Below are positions 49,773 through 58,447 of a DNA stretch of 64,000 nt, piece after piece. The first letter of the stretch is position 1; every line of letters starts with the position of its first letter. Source of the stretch: Streptomyces sp. NBC_00582 (lineage in GTDB: Bacteria > Actinomycetota > Actinomycetes > Streptomycetales > Streptomycetaceae). The stretch is from positions 1,984,001 through 2,048,000 of the forward strand of contig NZ_CP107772.1 in NCBI RefSeq assembly GCF_036345155.1, written 5' to 3'. Position numbers and translations under genes: made by a program. A model generated the notes under the pieces. The model was not told the origin of the DNA and ran no database searches. It saw only the letters and a list, made by a program, of their open reading frames with translations.

Positions 49773-50014
49773 AGCGCGACCGCCAGTTCGCTGGTCGGGA
49801 TGCCGCGGTCCGTGAGGTACTGCGTGAAGGCGGCGCGGGAGACACGGATGGTGCCGCGGCCCGAGCCGACGCGGTACGAGGGGAGGCGGCCGGCCTTGAT
49901 CTCGGCGTAGACGGTGGAGACGTCCACGCGAAGGGCGGCGGCGATGTCCTTGACTCGGAGCGGTTCGCCCTCGGACGCCTGCGTCTGGGCAGGCGCAGTA
50001 AGCTCGTGCTGCAT
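49769..50014 (-). CDS. HTH (excisionase-family) protein, first gene of the transfer operon
   Basis: This 81-aa protein has LRVKDIAAALRVDVSTVYAE, IKAGRLPSYRVGSGRG, a MerR-type winged helix. It is the promoter-proximal gene opposite korSA. It could be a second Xis-like protein or a transfer activator. Confidence 0.72.
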   Translation of the reverse strand: MQHELTAPAQTQASEGEPLRVKDIAAALRVDVSTVYAEIKAGRLPSYRVGSGRGTIRVSRAAFTQYLTDRGIPTSELAVAL

Positions 50015-50117
50015 TCGGAGACCCAATCTCTCTGATGCGTTGGCCTCGACGGGCCCGGTGTTGCGAGCACCGAGACACCCCGTCGGGGCCTTCTGTTTGA
50101 GGCAGAGCTGAACTTGC

Positions 50118-50158
50118 GGCACTTGCAGAAAGTGCCGACACCGAAGAAGTTATAACTA
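50118..50158. promoter_or_regulatory. Hairpin and palindrome in the tra/korSA divergent region
   Basis: CGGCACTT and AAGTGCCG (50118-50138) form an 8-bp stem in the leader of the minus-strand operon. AGTTATAACT (50149-50158) is a perfect AT-rich palindrome over the likely -10 of that operon, with TTGCCA upstream on the minus strand. Confidence 0.55.
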
Positions 50159-50228
50159 CTATGACTTCCTGGCAAGGGGCGCAGGAATGTCGACACAGAA
50201 GGCCGGTAGAAGCGCAGGTCAGCCACAT

Positions 50229-50248
50229 GGTTCACTTGTTGTGACCAA
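50229..50248. promoter_or_regulatory. Probable KorSA-like operator
   Basis: GGTTCAC-TTGTT-GTGACC is a near-perfect dyad 18 bp before the korSA-like start, the position expected for autorepression by a GntR regulator. Confidence 0.6.
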
Positions 50249-50265
50249 TAGATGAGAGGGAACCC

Positions 50266-51027
50266 GTGGCCGCTCAACCGAAGCCGGCGTACCAGCAGCT
50301 CGCCGATGACATCCGCCGACGCATCCTCGACGGCGACCTACAGGCCGGCGACAAGCTGCCGACCGAGGTCGAGCTCATGAAGGACTACGGCGTCTCTCGG
50401 ATCGTGGTCCGCAATGGAGTGCAGGCACTCGTCAGCGAGGGCCTGGTCTCTACACACCGGGGCAAAGGGATGTTCGTCCGCGAGCAACGCCCTGTGCGTA
50501 AGCGCATCTCCGGGGACCTGTACGGGAAGCGCCCGACCGCGTCGCCGGTGAAGCGAGAGACCGAGGCGGAAGGGCGGCGATCCGAGTGGGAGTACCAGAC
50601 ACGATTCACGACCGCCACGCGTGCGGTCGCCGAACGGCTGGGCATCGAGGCCGGCGACGACGTGGTGCGCACGACCTATCGCTTCTTTGCGGATGACGAG
50701 CCCATCAAGCTGTCGACGTCCTACGAGCCGCGCGCCCTCACGGCTGGGACACCTATCGAGCAGCCGGAGGGCGGGCCGATCACTGGAGTCGTGCCGCGCT
50801 TCGACTCGATCGGGCAGCACATCACGCACGTCACGGAGGAAGTCAACGCGCGGGCACCGCGGCCCTACGAGGCCGAGCAGCTGCAGATGGCTCCCGGCGT
50901 GCCCGTCATGGTGGTCACGCGCACCTACTACGTCGACCAGCGGCCGGTGGAGACGTGCGACATCGTGGTCGCGGCCGACCGCTACTCGCTCAGCTACACG
51001 ATCCCGATCCCCCCGCCGTCCGCGTAG
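50266..51027 (+). CDS. GntR/HutC-family repressor (KorSA-like)
   Basis: This 253-aa protein has an N-terminal winged helix (AYQQLADDIRRRILDGDLQA, GDKLPTEVELMKDYGVSRIV) and a C-terminal UTRA effector domain (VVRTTYRFFADDEPIKLSTS, VMVVTRTYYVDQRPVETCD). Its place opposite the transfer operon matches KorSA, which keeps pSAM2-like elements integrated. GTG 50266 follows GAGAGGGAA. Confidence 0.88.
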   Translation: MAAQPKPAYQQLADDIRRRILDGDLQAGDKLPTEVELMKDYGVSRIVVRNGVQALVSEGLVSTHRGKGMFVREQRPVRKRISGDLYGKRPTASPVKRETEAEGRRSEWEYQTRFTTATRAVAERLGIEAGDDVVRTTYRFFADDEPIKLSTSYEPRALTAGTPIEQPEGGPITGVVPRFDSIGQHITHVTEEVNARAPRPYEAEQLQMAPGVPVMVVTRTYYVDQRPVETCDIVVAADRYSLSYTIPIPPPSA

Positions 51028-51512
51028 CCCAGCAAAGGATTCCCCTGGCCGTATCTCGCCAAGTACTCCGCGGCCTGGTCTCGGAAGTTCTCGTAGGCGC
51101 CAAGCTGGGTGTTGCACCCCAGGCAGAGCATCGCCCGCACCCGTCCGGTGTTGTGGCAGTGGTCGACCGCCAGGCGCTGCCCCGGCTCTGGCTCCTCGCC
51201 GCAGATCGCGCAAGCACCTCCCTGGTTGGCAAGGATCTGCTGCTCTTGCTCAAGGGTGATCCCGTACTGGCCCATGAGCTTCCGTGCCCGGCGCTCCTCG
51301 GGGCCTGAGCTGGGCCACTGATAGTTTCCCTGTCGCCCGGCGGCACGGCACGCCGCACAGTGACTACGTCGAAGGCCGCTTCCGTTGCGATGGAAGTCTG
51401 TAGCTGGCTTCGTCTCCCGGCAGAGCGTACAGGTGCGGTCCGGCTCCATCTCGACCTTCATCTCGTAGCCGGTCCCCTCGCTCGCCTCCGTGTTGTCGTG
51501 CAGTTTGCTCAT
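50994..51512 (-). CDS. Recombination endonuclease VII (HNH)
   Basis: This 172-aa protein has zinc pairs CTLCRETKPATDF and CAACRAAG, then CAICGEEPEPGQRLAVDHCH, NTGRVRAMLCLGCN, the endonuclease VII core with the DHCH catalytic site. Phage enzymes of this family resolve branched DNA during packaging. It lies at the right end of the element and overlaps korSA by 34 bp convergently. Confidence 0.88.
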   Translation of the reverse strand: MSKLHDNTEASEGTGYEMKVEMEPDRTCTLCRETKPATDFHRNGSGLRRSHCAACRAAGRQGNYQWPSSGPEERRARKLMGQYGITLEQEQQILANQGGACAICGEEPEPGQRLAVDHCHNTGRVRAMLCLGCNTQLGAYENFRDQAAEYLARYGQGNPLLGYADGGGIGIV

Positions 51513-51532
51513 CCCTTCGTCTTGTGCGGCCG

Positions 51533-51550
51533 TCTCACACGCTTCTCACA
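51533..51550. repeat. Integrase arm-type sites, right end
   Basis: TCTCACA at 51533-51539 and 51544-51550, matching the pair at the left end in word and orientation. Confidence 0.45.
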
Positions 51551-51643
51551 TGCGGATGCATCCCAGTCCCCCGGCTATGCCGATGACCAGGGCATTCGCT
51601 CGCTCTGTGCGCAAAAGGCGCCCTGCATGAGCCTTGAGTAGGC

Positions 51644-51652
51644 TCGGGGCAT
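51644..51652. other. Putative attachment core, right copy
   Basis: TCGGGGCAT, identical to 35669-35677, includes the first two bases of the ligase ATG. Integration here therefore leaves the ligase frame complete but replaces its upstream DNA with element sequence. Confidence 0.55.
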
Positions 51653-52730
51653 GGATCTGCCGGTGATGCCGCCCGTGAAGCCGATGCTCGCCAAGTCGGT
51701 GGCGGCGATTCCGGCGGGGATGCAGTACGAGGCGAAGTGGGACGGGTTCCGGGCGATCGTGTTCCGGGACGGGGCCGAGGTCGAGCTGGGCAGCCGGACG
51801 GGAAAGCCGCTGACCAGGTACTTTCCCGAGCTGGTGGAGGCGCTGACCGAGCGGGTGCCCGAGCGGTGTGTGCTGGACGGGGAGATCGTGATCGCGCGGG
51901 AGGGACGGCTGGACTTCGACGCGCTCACCGAGCGCATCCATCCCGCGGACTCACGGGTGCGCACGCTGGCCGAGCGGACGCCTGCGTCGTTCGTGGCGTT
52001 CGATGTGCTGGCGCTGGCGGACACCTCGCTGCTCGGCGTACCGCTGACCGACCGGCGGGAGCTGCTGTGCGAGGCGCTGGCCGGGGTGACCCCGCCGGTG
52101 CATCTGGCGCCGGCGACGACCGATGTCGAGGTGGCCCGGCAGTGGTTCGAGCAGTACGAGGGCGCCGGCCTGGACGGGGTGATCGCCAAGCCGCTCACCC
52201 TGCTCTACCGGCAGGACGAGCGGGCCATGTTCAAGGTGAAGCACGAGCGGACCGCGGACGTGGTGGTCGCCGGCTACCGCTTCCACAAGAGCGGCCCCGT
52301 GGTGGGCTCGCTGCTGCTGGGCCTGTACGACGACCGGGGCACCCTCCAGCACGTGGGGGTGTCCGCCGCCTTCACCATGAAGCGGCGCGCGGAACTGGTG
52401 GAGGAGCTGGAGCCGTTGCGGATGGCGGACGCCGCCGGGCATCCGTGGGCGGCCTGGGCCGAGGAGGCGGCGCACGAGAGCGCCCGGCTGCCGGGGGCGC
52501 CGAGCCGCTGGTCGGGCAAGAAGGACCTGTCCTGGGTGCCGCTGCGCCCGGAGCGGGTGGTCGAGGTGGCGTACGACCACATGGAGAACGGAGCGCGCTT
52601 TCGGCACACGGCCCGCTTCCGCCGCTGGCGCCCGGACCGCACGCCGCGGAGCTGCACGTACGCGCAGCTGGAGGAGCCGGTGCGCTACGACCTCGCGGAG
52701 ATCCTCGGCACGCCCCCGGCGACGGCGTGA
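51651..52730 (+). CDS. ligC: ATP-dependent DNA ligase (LigC/NHEJ type)
   Basis: This 359-aa ligase has the adenylation Lys in EAKWDGFRA (residue 29), LDGEIVI, DGVIAKPL, the MFKVKHER motif and a C-terminal OB domain (VEVAYDHMENGARFRHTARF). It is the natural partner of the LigD-type polymerase at 34573. The start is unchanged by the insertion, but its native promoter may have been displaced. Confidence 0.92.
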   Translation: MDLPVMPPVKPMLAKSVAAIPAGMQYEAKWDGFRAIVFRDGAEVELGSRTGKPLTRYFPELVEALTERVPERCVLDGEIVIAREGRLDFDALTERIHPADSRVRTLAERTPASFVAFDVLALADTSLLGVPLTDRRELLCEALAGVTPPVHLAPATTDVEVARQWFEQYEGAGLDGVIAKPLTLLYRQDERAMFKVKHERTADVVVAGYRFHKSGPVVGSLLLGLYDDRGTLQHVGVSAAFTMKRRAELVEELEPLRMADAAGHPWAAWAEEAAHESARLPGAPSRWSGKKDLSWVPLRPERVVEVAYDHMENGARFRHTARFRRWRPDRTPRSCTYAQLEEPVRYDLAEILGTPPATA

Positions 52731-52752
52731 GCCGGCCTGCCGCCACCCCGAC

Positions 52753-53943
52753 TCACGGTGTCATCAGGACCTTGACGGCGCCGTCCTGCTTGCGCTGGAA
52801 CATCTCGTACGCGTGCGGTGCCTCCGACAGCGGCACCCGGTGGGTGGCGAAGTCGTCGACGCCGAGGGGGTCCTCGTCGGTGAGGTACGGCAGGATGTCG
52901 TCGGTCCAGCGGCGCACGTTGGCCTGGCCCATGCGGATCTGGAGCTGCTTGTCGAACAGGGTGAGCATGGGCAGCGGGTCGGCCATGCCGCCGTAGACGC
53001 CGGTCAGCGAGAGGGTGCCGCCGCGCCGCACCAGTTCGATGGCGGTGTGCAGGGCGGCGAGCCGGTCGACGCTGAAGCGTTCCGCGAGGGGCCCGCCGAT
53101 CCTGCGCGGGAGCAGCGCGGACGCGTTCTGGACCAGTCGGGCGGCCGCGCTGCCGTGCGCCTCGGTGCCGACGGCGTCGATCACGGCGTCGGGGCCGCGG
53201 CCGTCCGTCTCGTCGCGGATCGCGGCCACCAGTTCCTTCTCGCTGTCGAAGGCCCGCAGGTCGTACGGCTCGACGCCGCGCGCCCGGGCCCGCCGCAGCC
53301 GCTCGCCGACCAGGTCGACGCCGAACACCCGGCCGGCGCCGAGCACCTGGGCGATCCGGCAGGCCATGTCGCCGATGGGGCCGAGGCCGAGCACCGCGAC
53401 GCTGCCGCCCGGCGGGATGTCGGCGTAGACGACGGCCTGCCAGGCGGTGGGCAGGACGTCGGAGAGGTAGACGAACCGGTCGTCGGACGGGCCCTCGGGG
53501 ACCTTGATCGGGCCGAACTGGGCCTGCGGGACGCGCAGATACTCGGCCTGGGCGCCGGGCACCGCGCCGTACAGCCGGGTGTAGCCGAACAGGGCGGCGC
53601 CCATGCCCTCGGCGGTGACCTGGGTGGTCTCGCACTGCGTGGGCAGCGCGTTCAGACACATCCAGCAGGTGCCGCAGGCGATCTGGAACGGCACCACGAC
53701 CCGGTCCCCCGCCGCCAGGTCCGGTACCGCCGCCCCGACCTCCTCGACGATGCCCATCGGCTCGTGGCCGAGGATGTCGCCCGGGGTCATGAACGGGGTG
53801 AGCACCTCGTACAGGTGCAGATCGGAGCCGCACAGTCCGGTCGACGTGATGCGGATGACGGCGTCCGTGGGTTCCTGAATCTGCGGGTCGGGCACGGTCT
53901 CCACCCGGACGTCCCGCTTCCCCTGCCAGGTCACTGCCTTCAT
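52753..53943 (-). CDS. Zinc-dependent alcohol dehydrogenase (MDR superfamily)
   Basis: This 396-aa enzyme has the catalytic zinc site GLCGSDLHLYE and GHEPMGIVEEVG, a structural-zinc-like CGTCWMCLNALPTQC, a Rossmann motif VLGLGPIGDMACRIAQ, and a long insert typical of formaldehyde/glutathione-independent dehydrogenase relatives. Substrate unknown. It converges on the ligase gene with a 22-bp gap. Confidence 0.88.
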   Translation of the reverse strand: MKAVTWQGKRDVRVETVPDPQIQEPTDAVIRITSTGLCGSDLHLYEVLTPFMTPGDILGHEPMGIVEEVGAAVPDLAAGDRVVVPFQIACGTCWMCLNALPTQCETTQVTAEGMGAALFGYTRLYGAVPGAQAEYLRVPQAQFGPIKVPEGPSDDRFVYLSDVLPTAWQAVVYADIPPGGSVAVLGLGPIGDMACRIAQVLGAGRVFGVDLVGERLRRARARGVEPYDLRAFDSEKELVAAIRDETDGRGPDAVIDAVGTEAHGSAAARLVQNASALLPRRIGGPLAERFSVDRLAALHTAIELVRRGGTLSLTGVYGGMADPLPMLTLFDKQLQIRMGQANVRRWTDDILPYLTDEDPLGVDDFATHRVPLSEAPHAYEMFQRKQDGAVKVLMTP

Positions 53944-54128
53944 GGTGCCGCGCTCCCTCCGCCGGTCCGGTCCGTCCCGGCACGTCCGGGGACCCCGGTC
54001 CCGGCTGCGCCCCGGGTACCCGGACCGTCGGCTCTGTCACACCGGACCCGGCCACGCGGGCCGCACCGAGACCGTCCGCACGCAGGCGCGATCGAACGGA
54101 CGAGCGCACAATCGAGACACGGAACGGG

Positions 54129-55130
54129 GTGGCCATGGTGGGTGCACGACGCGCGAGACGCTCCAGGACGGCGGTCGGGGCGACGCCGGCCGTGCTGGTG
54201 CTCACCGCCGCCCTGAGTCTGTCCCTCACGGCCGGGTGCACGACGAACCGCTCCCCGGACGACGGGCGCAGCACGTCGGGAAGACCGAGCGGCATCAGCC
54301 CGCCCGCCACGGCGCTCGGCCCGGTGCTCGCCGTGAAGATCGACAACGCGGACGCGGCCCGTCCGCAGACCGGGGTGGACGCCGCGGACCTCGTGTACGT
54401 CGAGCAGGTGGAGGGCGGGCTGAGCCGGCTGATGGCGGTGTACGCGAGCCGGCTGCCGCAGGCGGTGGGGCCGGTGCGCAGTGCCCGTGAGTCCGATCTG
54501 GAGCTGCTGGGCCAGTTCCGGCAGCCGCGGCTGGCCTTCTCCGGGGCGCAGAGCAAGCTGCTGCCGCTGATCCGCCGGGCGCCGCTGGACGCCGTGACCC
54601 CGGGCGACGCGTCCGGCGCCTACTACCGGGGCCCGGAGCGGGCCGCCCCGCACAATCTCTATCTGCGCCCGGACCGGCTGCTGTCCTCGGTGCCGGGAGC
54701 GGACGCGCTGACCACCGGCTTCCGCTACGGCCCCGCGCCCTCGGGCGGCAGGGCGCAGGCCTCGCACACCGTGCGCTACCCGGCGGCCCGCTTCACGTTC
54801 ACCTGGTCGGCGGACAGGGGGCGCTGGCTGGTCTCCATGGACGGCACGCCGACGGTGACGGCGGAGGGACGGCGGGTGGCCCCGGCCACGGTGGTCGTGC
54901 AGTACGTGAAGGTGCGCGAGTCGGCCTTCCACGACGTCCTCGGCAACAACACGCCGTACACCGAGACGGTGGGCGCGGGGACGGCGGAGGTGCTGCGCGA
55001 CGGGCGGGTCTACGACGTGCGCTGGAAGCGGGCGACGGTCCGCGACGGCACGGACTTCACCACCAACGACGGCAGACCGGTCGACTTCGCCGAGGGACAG
55101 GTGTGGGTGGTCTTCGCCAAGGCGCCGTGA
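54129..55130 (+). CDS. DUF3048 lipoprotein (YerB-like)
   Basis: This 333-aa exported lipoprotein has an Arg-rich N-terminus, a hydrophobic stretch and lipobox LTAGC (Cys37). The DUF3048 domain carries VKIDNADAARPQTGVDAADL, VEGGLSRLMAVYAS, GPVRSARESDLELL and PYTETVGAGTAEVL. Function in the envelope is not known. ATG 54135 is an equally good start. Confidence 0.85.
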   Translation: MAMVGARRARRSRTAVGATPAVLVLTAALSLSLTAGCTTNRSPDDGRSTSGRPSGISPPATALGPVLAVKIDNADAARPQTGVDAADLVYVEQVEGGLSRLMAVYASRLPQAVGPVRSARESDLELLGQFRQPRLAFSGAQSKLLPLIRRAPLDAVTPGDASGAYYRGPERAAPHNLYLRPDRLLSSVPGADALTTGFRYGPAPSGGRAQASHTVRYPAARFTFTWSADRGRWLVSMDGTPTVTAEGRRVAPATVVVQYVKVRESAFHDVLGNNTPYTETVGAGTAEVLRDGRVYDVRWKRATVRDGTDFTTNDGRPVDFAEGQVWVVFAKAP

Positions 55131-55136
55131 ACGGGC

Positions 55137-55604
55137 TCAGGGCCGGGGCGCGACCAGCGGCTCCGCCGGGTTGCGCAGGCCCTCCGCCGCGTCCGAGACC
55201 CGCCGGATCAGGTCGAGGAACTGGGTCTGCTCCTCGGCGGAGAGCGGCGCGAGGAACACCTGGTTCATCCGGGCGGTGCGCACGGTGAGCCGGCGGTGGG
55301 TGCGCACCCCCTCCTCGGTGAGCCGCAGCAGGGAGCGGCGGCCGTCCGCCGGGTCGCGCACCTTGTCCAGCAGTCCGCGCCGGCCCAGCCGGCTGATCAC
55401 CTCGGCGATGGTGGAGCGGTCGAGCCCCACCCGCTCCCCCACGGTGCGCTGGTCGAGGCCGGGCTCGGCGACGAGCGCGTTGAGGACCGCGAACTGGGGG
55501 GAGGTGATCTCCTCGGAGACCATCGTGTTCCACAGCAGATAGTGCGCCTGCTGCAGCCGCCGGGCCAGGTGCCCGGGGTGGCTCGAGAGGTCCACCGCGG
55601 CCAT
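55137..55604 (-). CDS. pcaV: MarR-family repressor of the pca operon
   Basis: This 155-aa protein has the MarR winged helix (LDQRTVGERVGLDRSTIAEV, ISRLGRRGLLDKVRDPADGR). ATG 55604 has a GGAGGAG site 6 nt upstream. It diverges from the protocatechuate operon across 228 bp, the arrangement of Streptomyces coelicolor PcaV, which is released from DNA by protocatechuate. The symbol is based on family plus position. Confidence 0.85.
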   Translation of the reverse strand: MAAVDLSSHPGHLARRLQQAHYLLWNTMVSEEITSPQFAVLNALVAEPGLDQRTVGERVGLDRSTIAEVISRLGRRGLLDKVRDPADGRRSLLRLTEEGVRTHRRLTVRTARMNQVFLAPLSAEEQTQFLDLIRRVSDAAEGLRNPAEPLVAPRP

Positions 55605-55832
55605 GTGCGCTCCTCCGGTTCGGATGCGATCGCTTGGATTCGATCGGTGCACTGAACGATACCGCCCCACTCCCCACCCCGTCTCTCCCCCGGATGGCGG
55701 TCACCCCTTGCTCTGCCTGGGTCCTTGACTGACCAGCCCCACGGTGGCAGCGTGTGGGAAACCTCGGATAAATAATCAGTGCCCTGAGTAATTCGGGCGC
55801 CGACGGTCCTTGGAAGAGAGAGGGCTCAACGG
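55605..55832. promoter_or_regulatory. pcaV-pcaI divergent control region
   Basis: AATAATCAG and CTGAGTAATT (55771-55793) form an imperfect dyad directly on an AT-rich GATAAATAAT -10 region for pcaI. A second stretch near pcaV has GATGCGATCG and CGATCGGTGCACTGAAC, probable MarR half-sites. TTGACT at 55727-55732 is a possible upstream -35. Confidence 0.5.
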
Positions 55833-56588
55833 ATGGACAAGGTGGTCGCCACGGCCCTGGAGGCGGTGGCCGATGTGCCGGACGGCGCGTCGCTGGCGGT
55901 GGGTGGCTTCGGGCTGAGCGGCGTGCCGAACGTCCTCATCCAGGCCCTGTACGAGCGGGGCGTGACCGGTCTGTCGGTCGTCTCCAACAACTGCGGGGCG
56001 ATGGAGTCCGGGCTCGCGGTCCTGCTGGCCGCCGGGCGCATCGCCCGGGTGACCGGCTCCTACATCGGCGCGAACAAGGAGTTCGCCCGCCAGTACCTGG
56101 CCGGGGAACTCGAGGTCGAGATGATCCCGCAGGGCACCCTCGCCGAACGGCTGCGGGCCGGCGGTGCCGGGATCCCCGCCTTCTACACCCCCGCCGGGGT
56201 GGGCACCCAGGTCGCCGAGGGCGGACTGCCGTGGCGCTACGACGGTGAGGGCGGCGTCGCGCTGGCGTCGCCGCCGAAGGAGGTCCGCGCGTTCGACGGC
56301 ACCCCGTACGTCCTGGAGCACGGGATCCGCACGGACTTCGCGCTGGTGCGGGCGGCGAAGGGCGACCGGCACGGGAACCTGGTGTTCAACAAGTCCTCCC
56401 GCAACTTCAACCCGCTGGCGGCGATGGCCGGGAGGATCACGGTCGCCGAGGTCGAGGAGCTGGTGGAGCCGGGGGAGATCGACCCGGACGCGGTGCATCT
56501 GCCGGGCATCTTCGTGCAGCGGGTGATCGCGCTGACCCCCGAGCAGGCGGCCGACAAGAGGATCGAGCAGCGGACGGTGAGCAGCTGA
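55833..56588 (+). CDS. pcaI: 3-oxoadipate CoA-transferase, subunit A
   Basis: This 251-aa protein has the class I CoA-transferase alpha fold: [40 protein letters not shown], and [20 protein letters not shown]. With PcaJ it activates 3-oxoadipate using succinyl-CoA. The stop shares one base with the pcaJ start. Confidence 0.93.
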   Translation: MDKVVATALEAVADVPDGASLAVGGFGLSGVPNVLIQALYERGVTGLSVVSNNCGAMESGLAVLLAAGRIARVTGSYIGANKEFARQYLAGELEVEMIPQGTLAERLRAGGAGIPAFYTPAGVGTQVAEGGLPWRYDGEGGVALASPPKEVRAFDGTPYVLEHGIRTDFALVRAAKGDRHGNLVFNKSSRNFNPLAAMAGRITVAEVEELVEPGEIDPDAVHLPGIFVQRVIALTPEQAADKRIEQRTVSS

Positions 56589-57232
56589 TGGCCTGGACAC
56601 GTGAGGAGATGGCCGCCCGGGCCGCGCGCGAACTGCGGGACGGGCAGTACGTCAACCTGGGCATCGGGCTGCCGACGCTGATCCCCAACTATCTGCCGGA
56701 GGGTGTGGAGGTGATCCTGGAGTCGGAGAACGGCATCCTGGGCACCGGGCCGTATCCGACGGAGGACGCCGTGGACCCGGATCTGATCAACGCGGGGAAG
56801 GAGACGGTGACGGTCCTGCCGGGCGCCTCCTTCTTCGACTCGGCGCTGTCCTTCGGCATGATCCGCGGCGGTCACATCGATGTCGCCGTGCTGGGCGCGA
56901 TGCAGGTGTCCGCCCAGGGCGACCTGGCGAACTGGGCGATCCCGGGGAAGCTGATCACCGGGATCGGCGGGGCGATGGACCTCGTGCACGGGGCCCGTAC
57001 GGTCGTCGTGGTGATGACCCACACCGCCAAGGACGGCTCGCCGAAGATCCTCGAGGAGTGCGCGCTGCCGCTCACCGGCAGGCGGTGCGTCGACCGGATC
57101 ATCACCGACCTCGGGGTGATCGACGTGACACCGGACGGGCTGGTGCTGACCGAGGTCGCGCCCGGGGTGGCCGTCGAGGACGTCATCGCCGGGACCGACG
57201 CCAAGCTGACCGTCGCGGAGGGTTCGCTGTGA
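56588..57232 (+). CDS. pcaJ: 3-oxoadipate CoA-transferase, subunit B
   Basis: This 214-aa protein carries the catalytic glutamate motif ([10 protein letters not shown]), [19 protein letters not shown] and [17 protein letters not shown]. It partners PcaI. Its stop overlaps the pcaF GTG by 4 bp. Confidence 0.93.
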   Translation: MAWTREEMAARAARELRDGQYVNLGIGLPTLIPNYLPEGVEVILESENGILGTGPYPTEDAVDPDLINAGKETVTVLPGASFFDSALSFGMIRGGHIDVAVLGAMQVSAQGDLANWAIPGKLITGIGGAMDLVHGARTVVVVMTHTAKDGSPKILEECALPLTGRRCVDRIITDLGVIDVTPDGLVLTEVAPGVAVEDVIAGTDAKLTVAEGSL

Positions 57233-58431
57233 ACACCGTGTACATCGTCGACGCCGTCCGCACCCCGATCGGCCGCTACAACGGCGGCCTCGCGGGGGTG
57301 CGCCCGGACGACCTCGCCGCCCACGCCGTCCGCGAGCTCCTCGCCCGTACCCCCGCGCTGGACCCGGCACGCGTCGAGGACGTCTACTTCGGCAACGCCA
57401 ACGGCGCCGGCGAGGAGAACCGCAACGTCGCCCGGATGGCCGCGCTGCTCGCGGGGCTGCCCACCTCGGTGCCGGGCGTCACCGTCAACCGGCTGTGCGC
57501 CTCCGGTCTCGAGGCGGTGATCCAGGCGGCCCGCGCCATCGCCGTCGGCGACGCCTCCATCGCCGTGGCCGGCGGTGTGGAGTCGATGACCCGGGCGCCG
57601 TACGTGCTGCCCAAGTCGGACCGGGCCTTCCCCGCCGGCCACACCGAGCTGTACTCCACCACCCTCGGCTGGCGGATGGTCAACCCGGGGATGGACCCGC
57701 AGTGGACCATCCCCCTCGGCGAGTCGGCGGAGCTGATCGCCGACAAGCACAAGATCAGCCGTGAGCAGCAGGACGAGTTCGCCCTCGCCTCCCACCACAA
57801 GGCCGCGCAGGCCCAGGCCGCCGGTCTCCTCGACGCCGAACTCGCACCGGTGGCGATCCCGCAGCGCAAGGGCGACCCGGTCCTCTTCGGCGCCGACGAA
57901 TGCGTACGGCCCGATGCGTCCCTGGCGGCGATGGCGAAGCTGAAGCCGTCCTTCCGCCCCGACGGCGGGACCGTCACCGCGGGCAACGCCTCCCCGCTGA
58001 ACGACGGCGCCGCCGCCCTGCTCCTGGTCGACGAGGAGGGACTGAAGGCCACCGGCCGGGAACCCCTCGCGCGCGTCTGCGCGACCGGTGTCAACGCCCT
58101 CGACCCGGACTACTTCGGGCTGGCCCCCGTCGAGGCCGTCAACCGGGCGCTCGCCAAGGCCGGAAAGACCTTCGCCGACCTGTCCGTGCTCGAACTGAAC
58201 GAGGCCTTCGCCGCCCAGGTCCTCGGCTGTGTCGCCGAGTGGCCCGAGTTCGACCCGGCGGTCCTCAACCCCCAGGGCGGCGCCATCGCCCTCGGTCACC
58301 CGCTCGGCGCCTCCGGCGCCCGGCTCGCCGGCACCGTCGCCCACCAGCTCGCCCGCCGGGGCGGCGGCACCGGCGTCGCCACCCTCTGCATCGGCGTGGG
58401 CCAGGGCCTCGCCCTCGTCCTCGAACGTTAG
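57229..58431 (+). CDS. pcaF: 3-oxoadipyl-CoA thiolase
   Basis: This 400-aa thiolase has [12 protein letters not shown] with the nucleophilic Cys, [33 protein letters not shown] (His) and LCIGVGQG (second Cys). It splits 3-oxoadipyl-CoA into succinyl-CoA and acetyl-CoA, the final pathway step. Start GTG 57229. Confidence 0.93.
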   Translation: MNTVYIVDAVRTPIGRYNGGLAGVRPDDLAAHAVRELLARTPALDPARVEDVYFGNANGAGEENRNVARMAALLAGLPTSVPGVTVNRLCASGLEAVIQAARAIAVGDASIAVAGGVESMTRAPYVLPKSDRAFPAGHTELYSTTLGWRMVNPGMDPQWTIPLGESAELIADKHKISREQQDEFALASHHKAAQAQAAGLLDAELAPVAIPQRKGDPVLFGADECVRPDASLAAMAKLKPSFRPDGGTVTAGNASPLNDGAAALLLVDEEGLKATGREPLARVCATGVNALDPDYFGLAPVEAVNRALAKAGKTFADLSVLELNEAFAAQVLGCVAEWPEFDPAVLNPQGGAIALGHPLGASGARLAGTVAHQLARRGGGTGVATLCIGVGQGLALVLER

Positions 58432-58447
58432 GCCTCCAGGAATCCCC

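Larger units (their letters stand above)
35678..51652. mobile_element. Integrated AICE/phage-satellite hybrid element
   Basis: This is about 16 kb between the NHEJ polymerase and ligase genes. It has a tyrosine integrase at the left end, HTH excisionase-like proteins, a P4-type primase-helicase, an FtsK/TraB-like translocase, Spd-like membrane proteins and a KorSA-like GntR repressor, as in AICEs. It also has a HK97-type capsid protein, DUF2742 and endonuclease VII, as in phage satellites. Paired TCTCACA arm-type sites occur at both ends (35743, 35753; 51533, 51544). Ends were set from the TCGGGGCAT repeat and are tentative. Confidence 0.8.

Noticed and set aside
35678..51652. Ordinary temperate prophage
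   Set aside because: No terminase, portal, tail, holin or lysin genes were found, and transfer-type genes are present.
52685..54556. 623-aa minus ORF covering the dehydrogenase and lipoprotein region
   Set aside because: Its Arg/Pro-rich sequence is the shifted-frame shadow of two well-supported genes.
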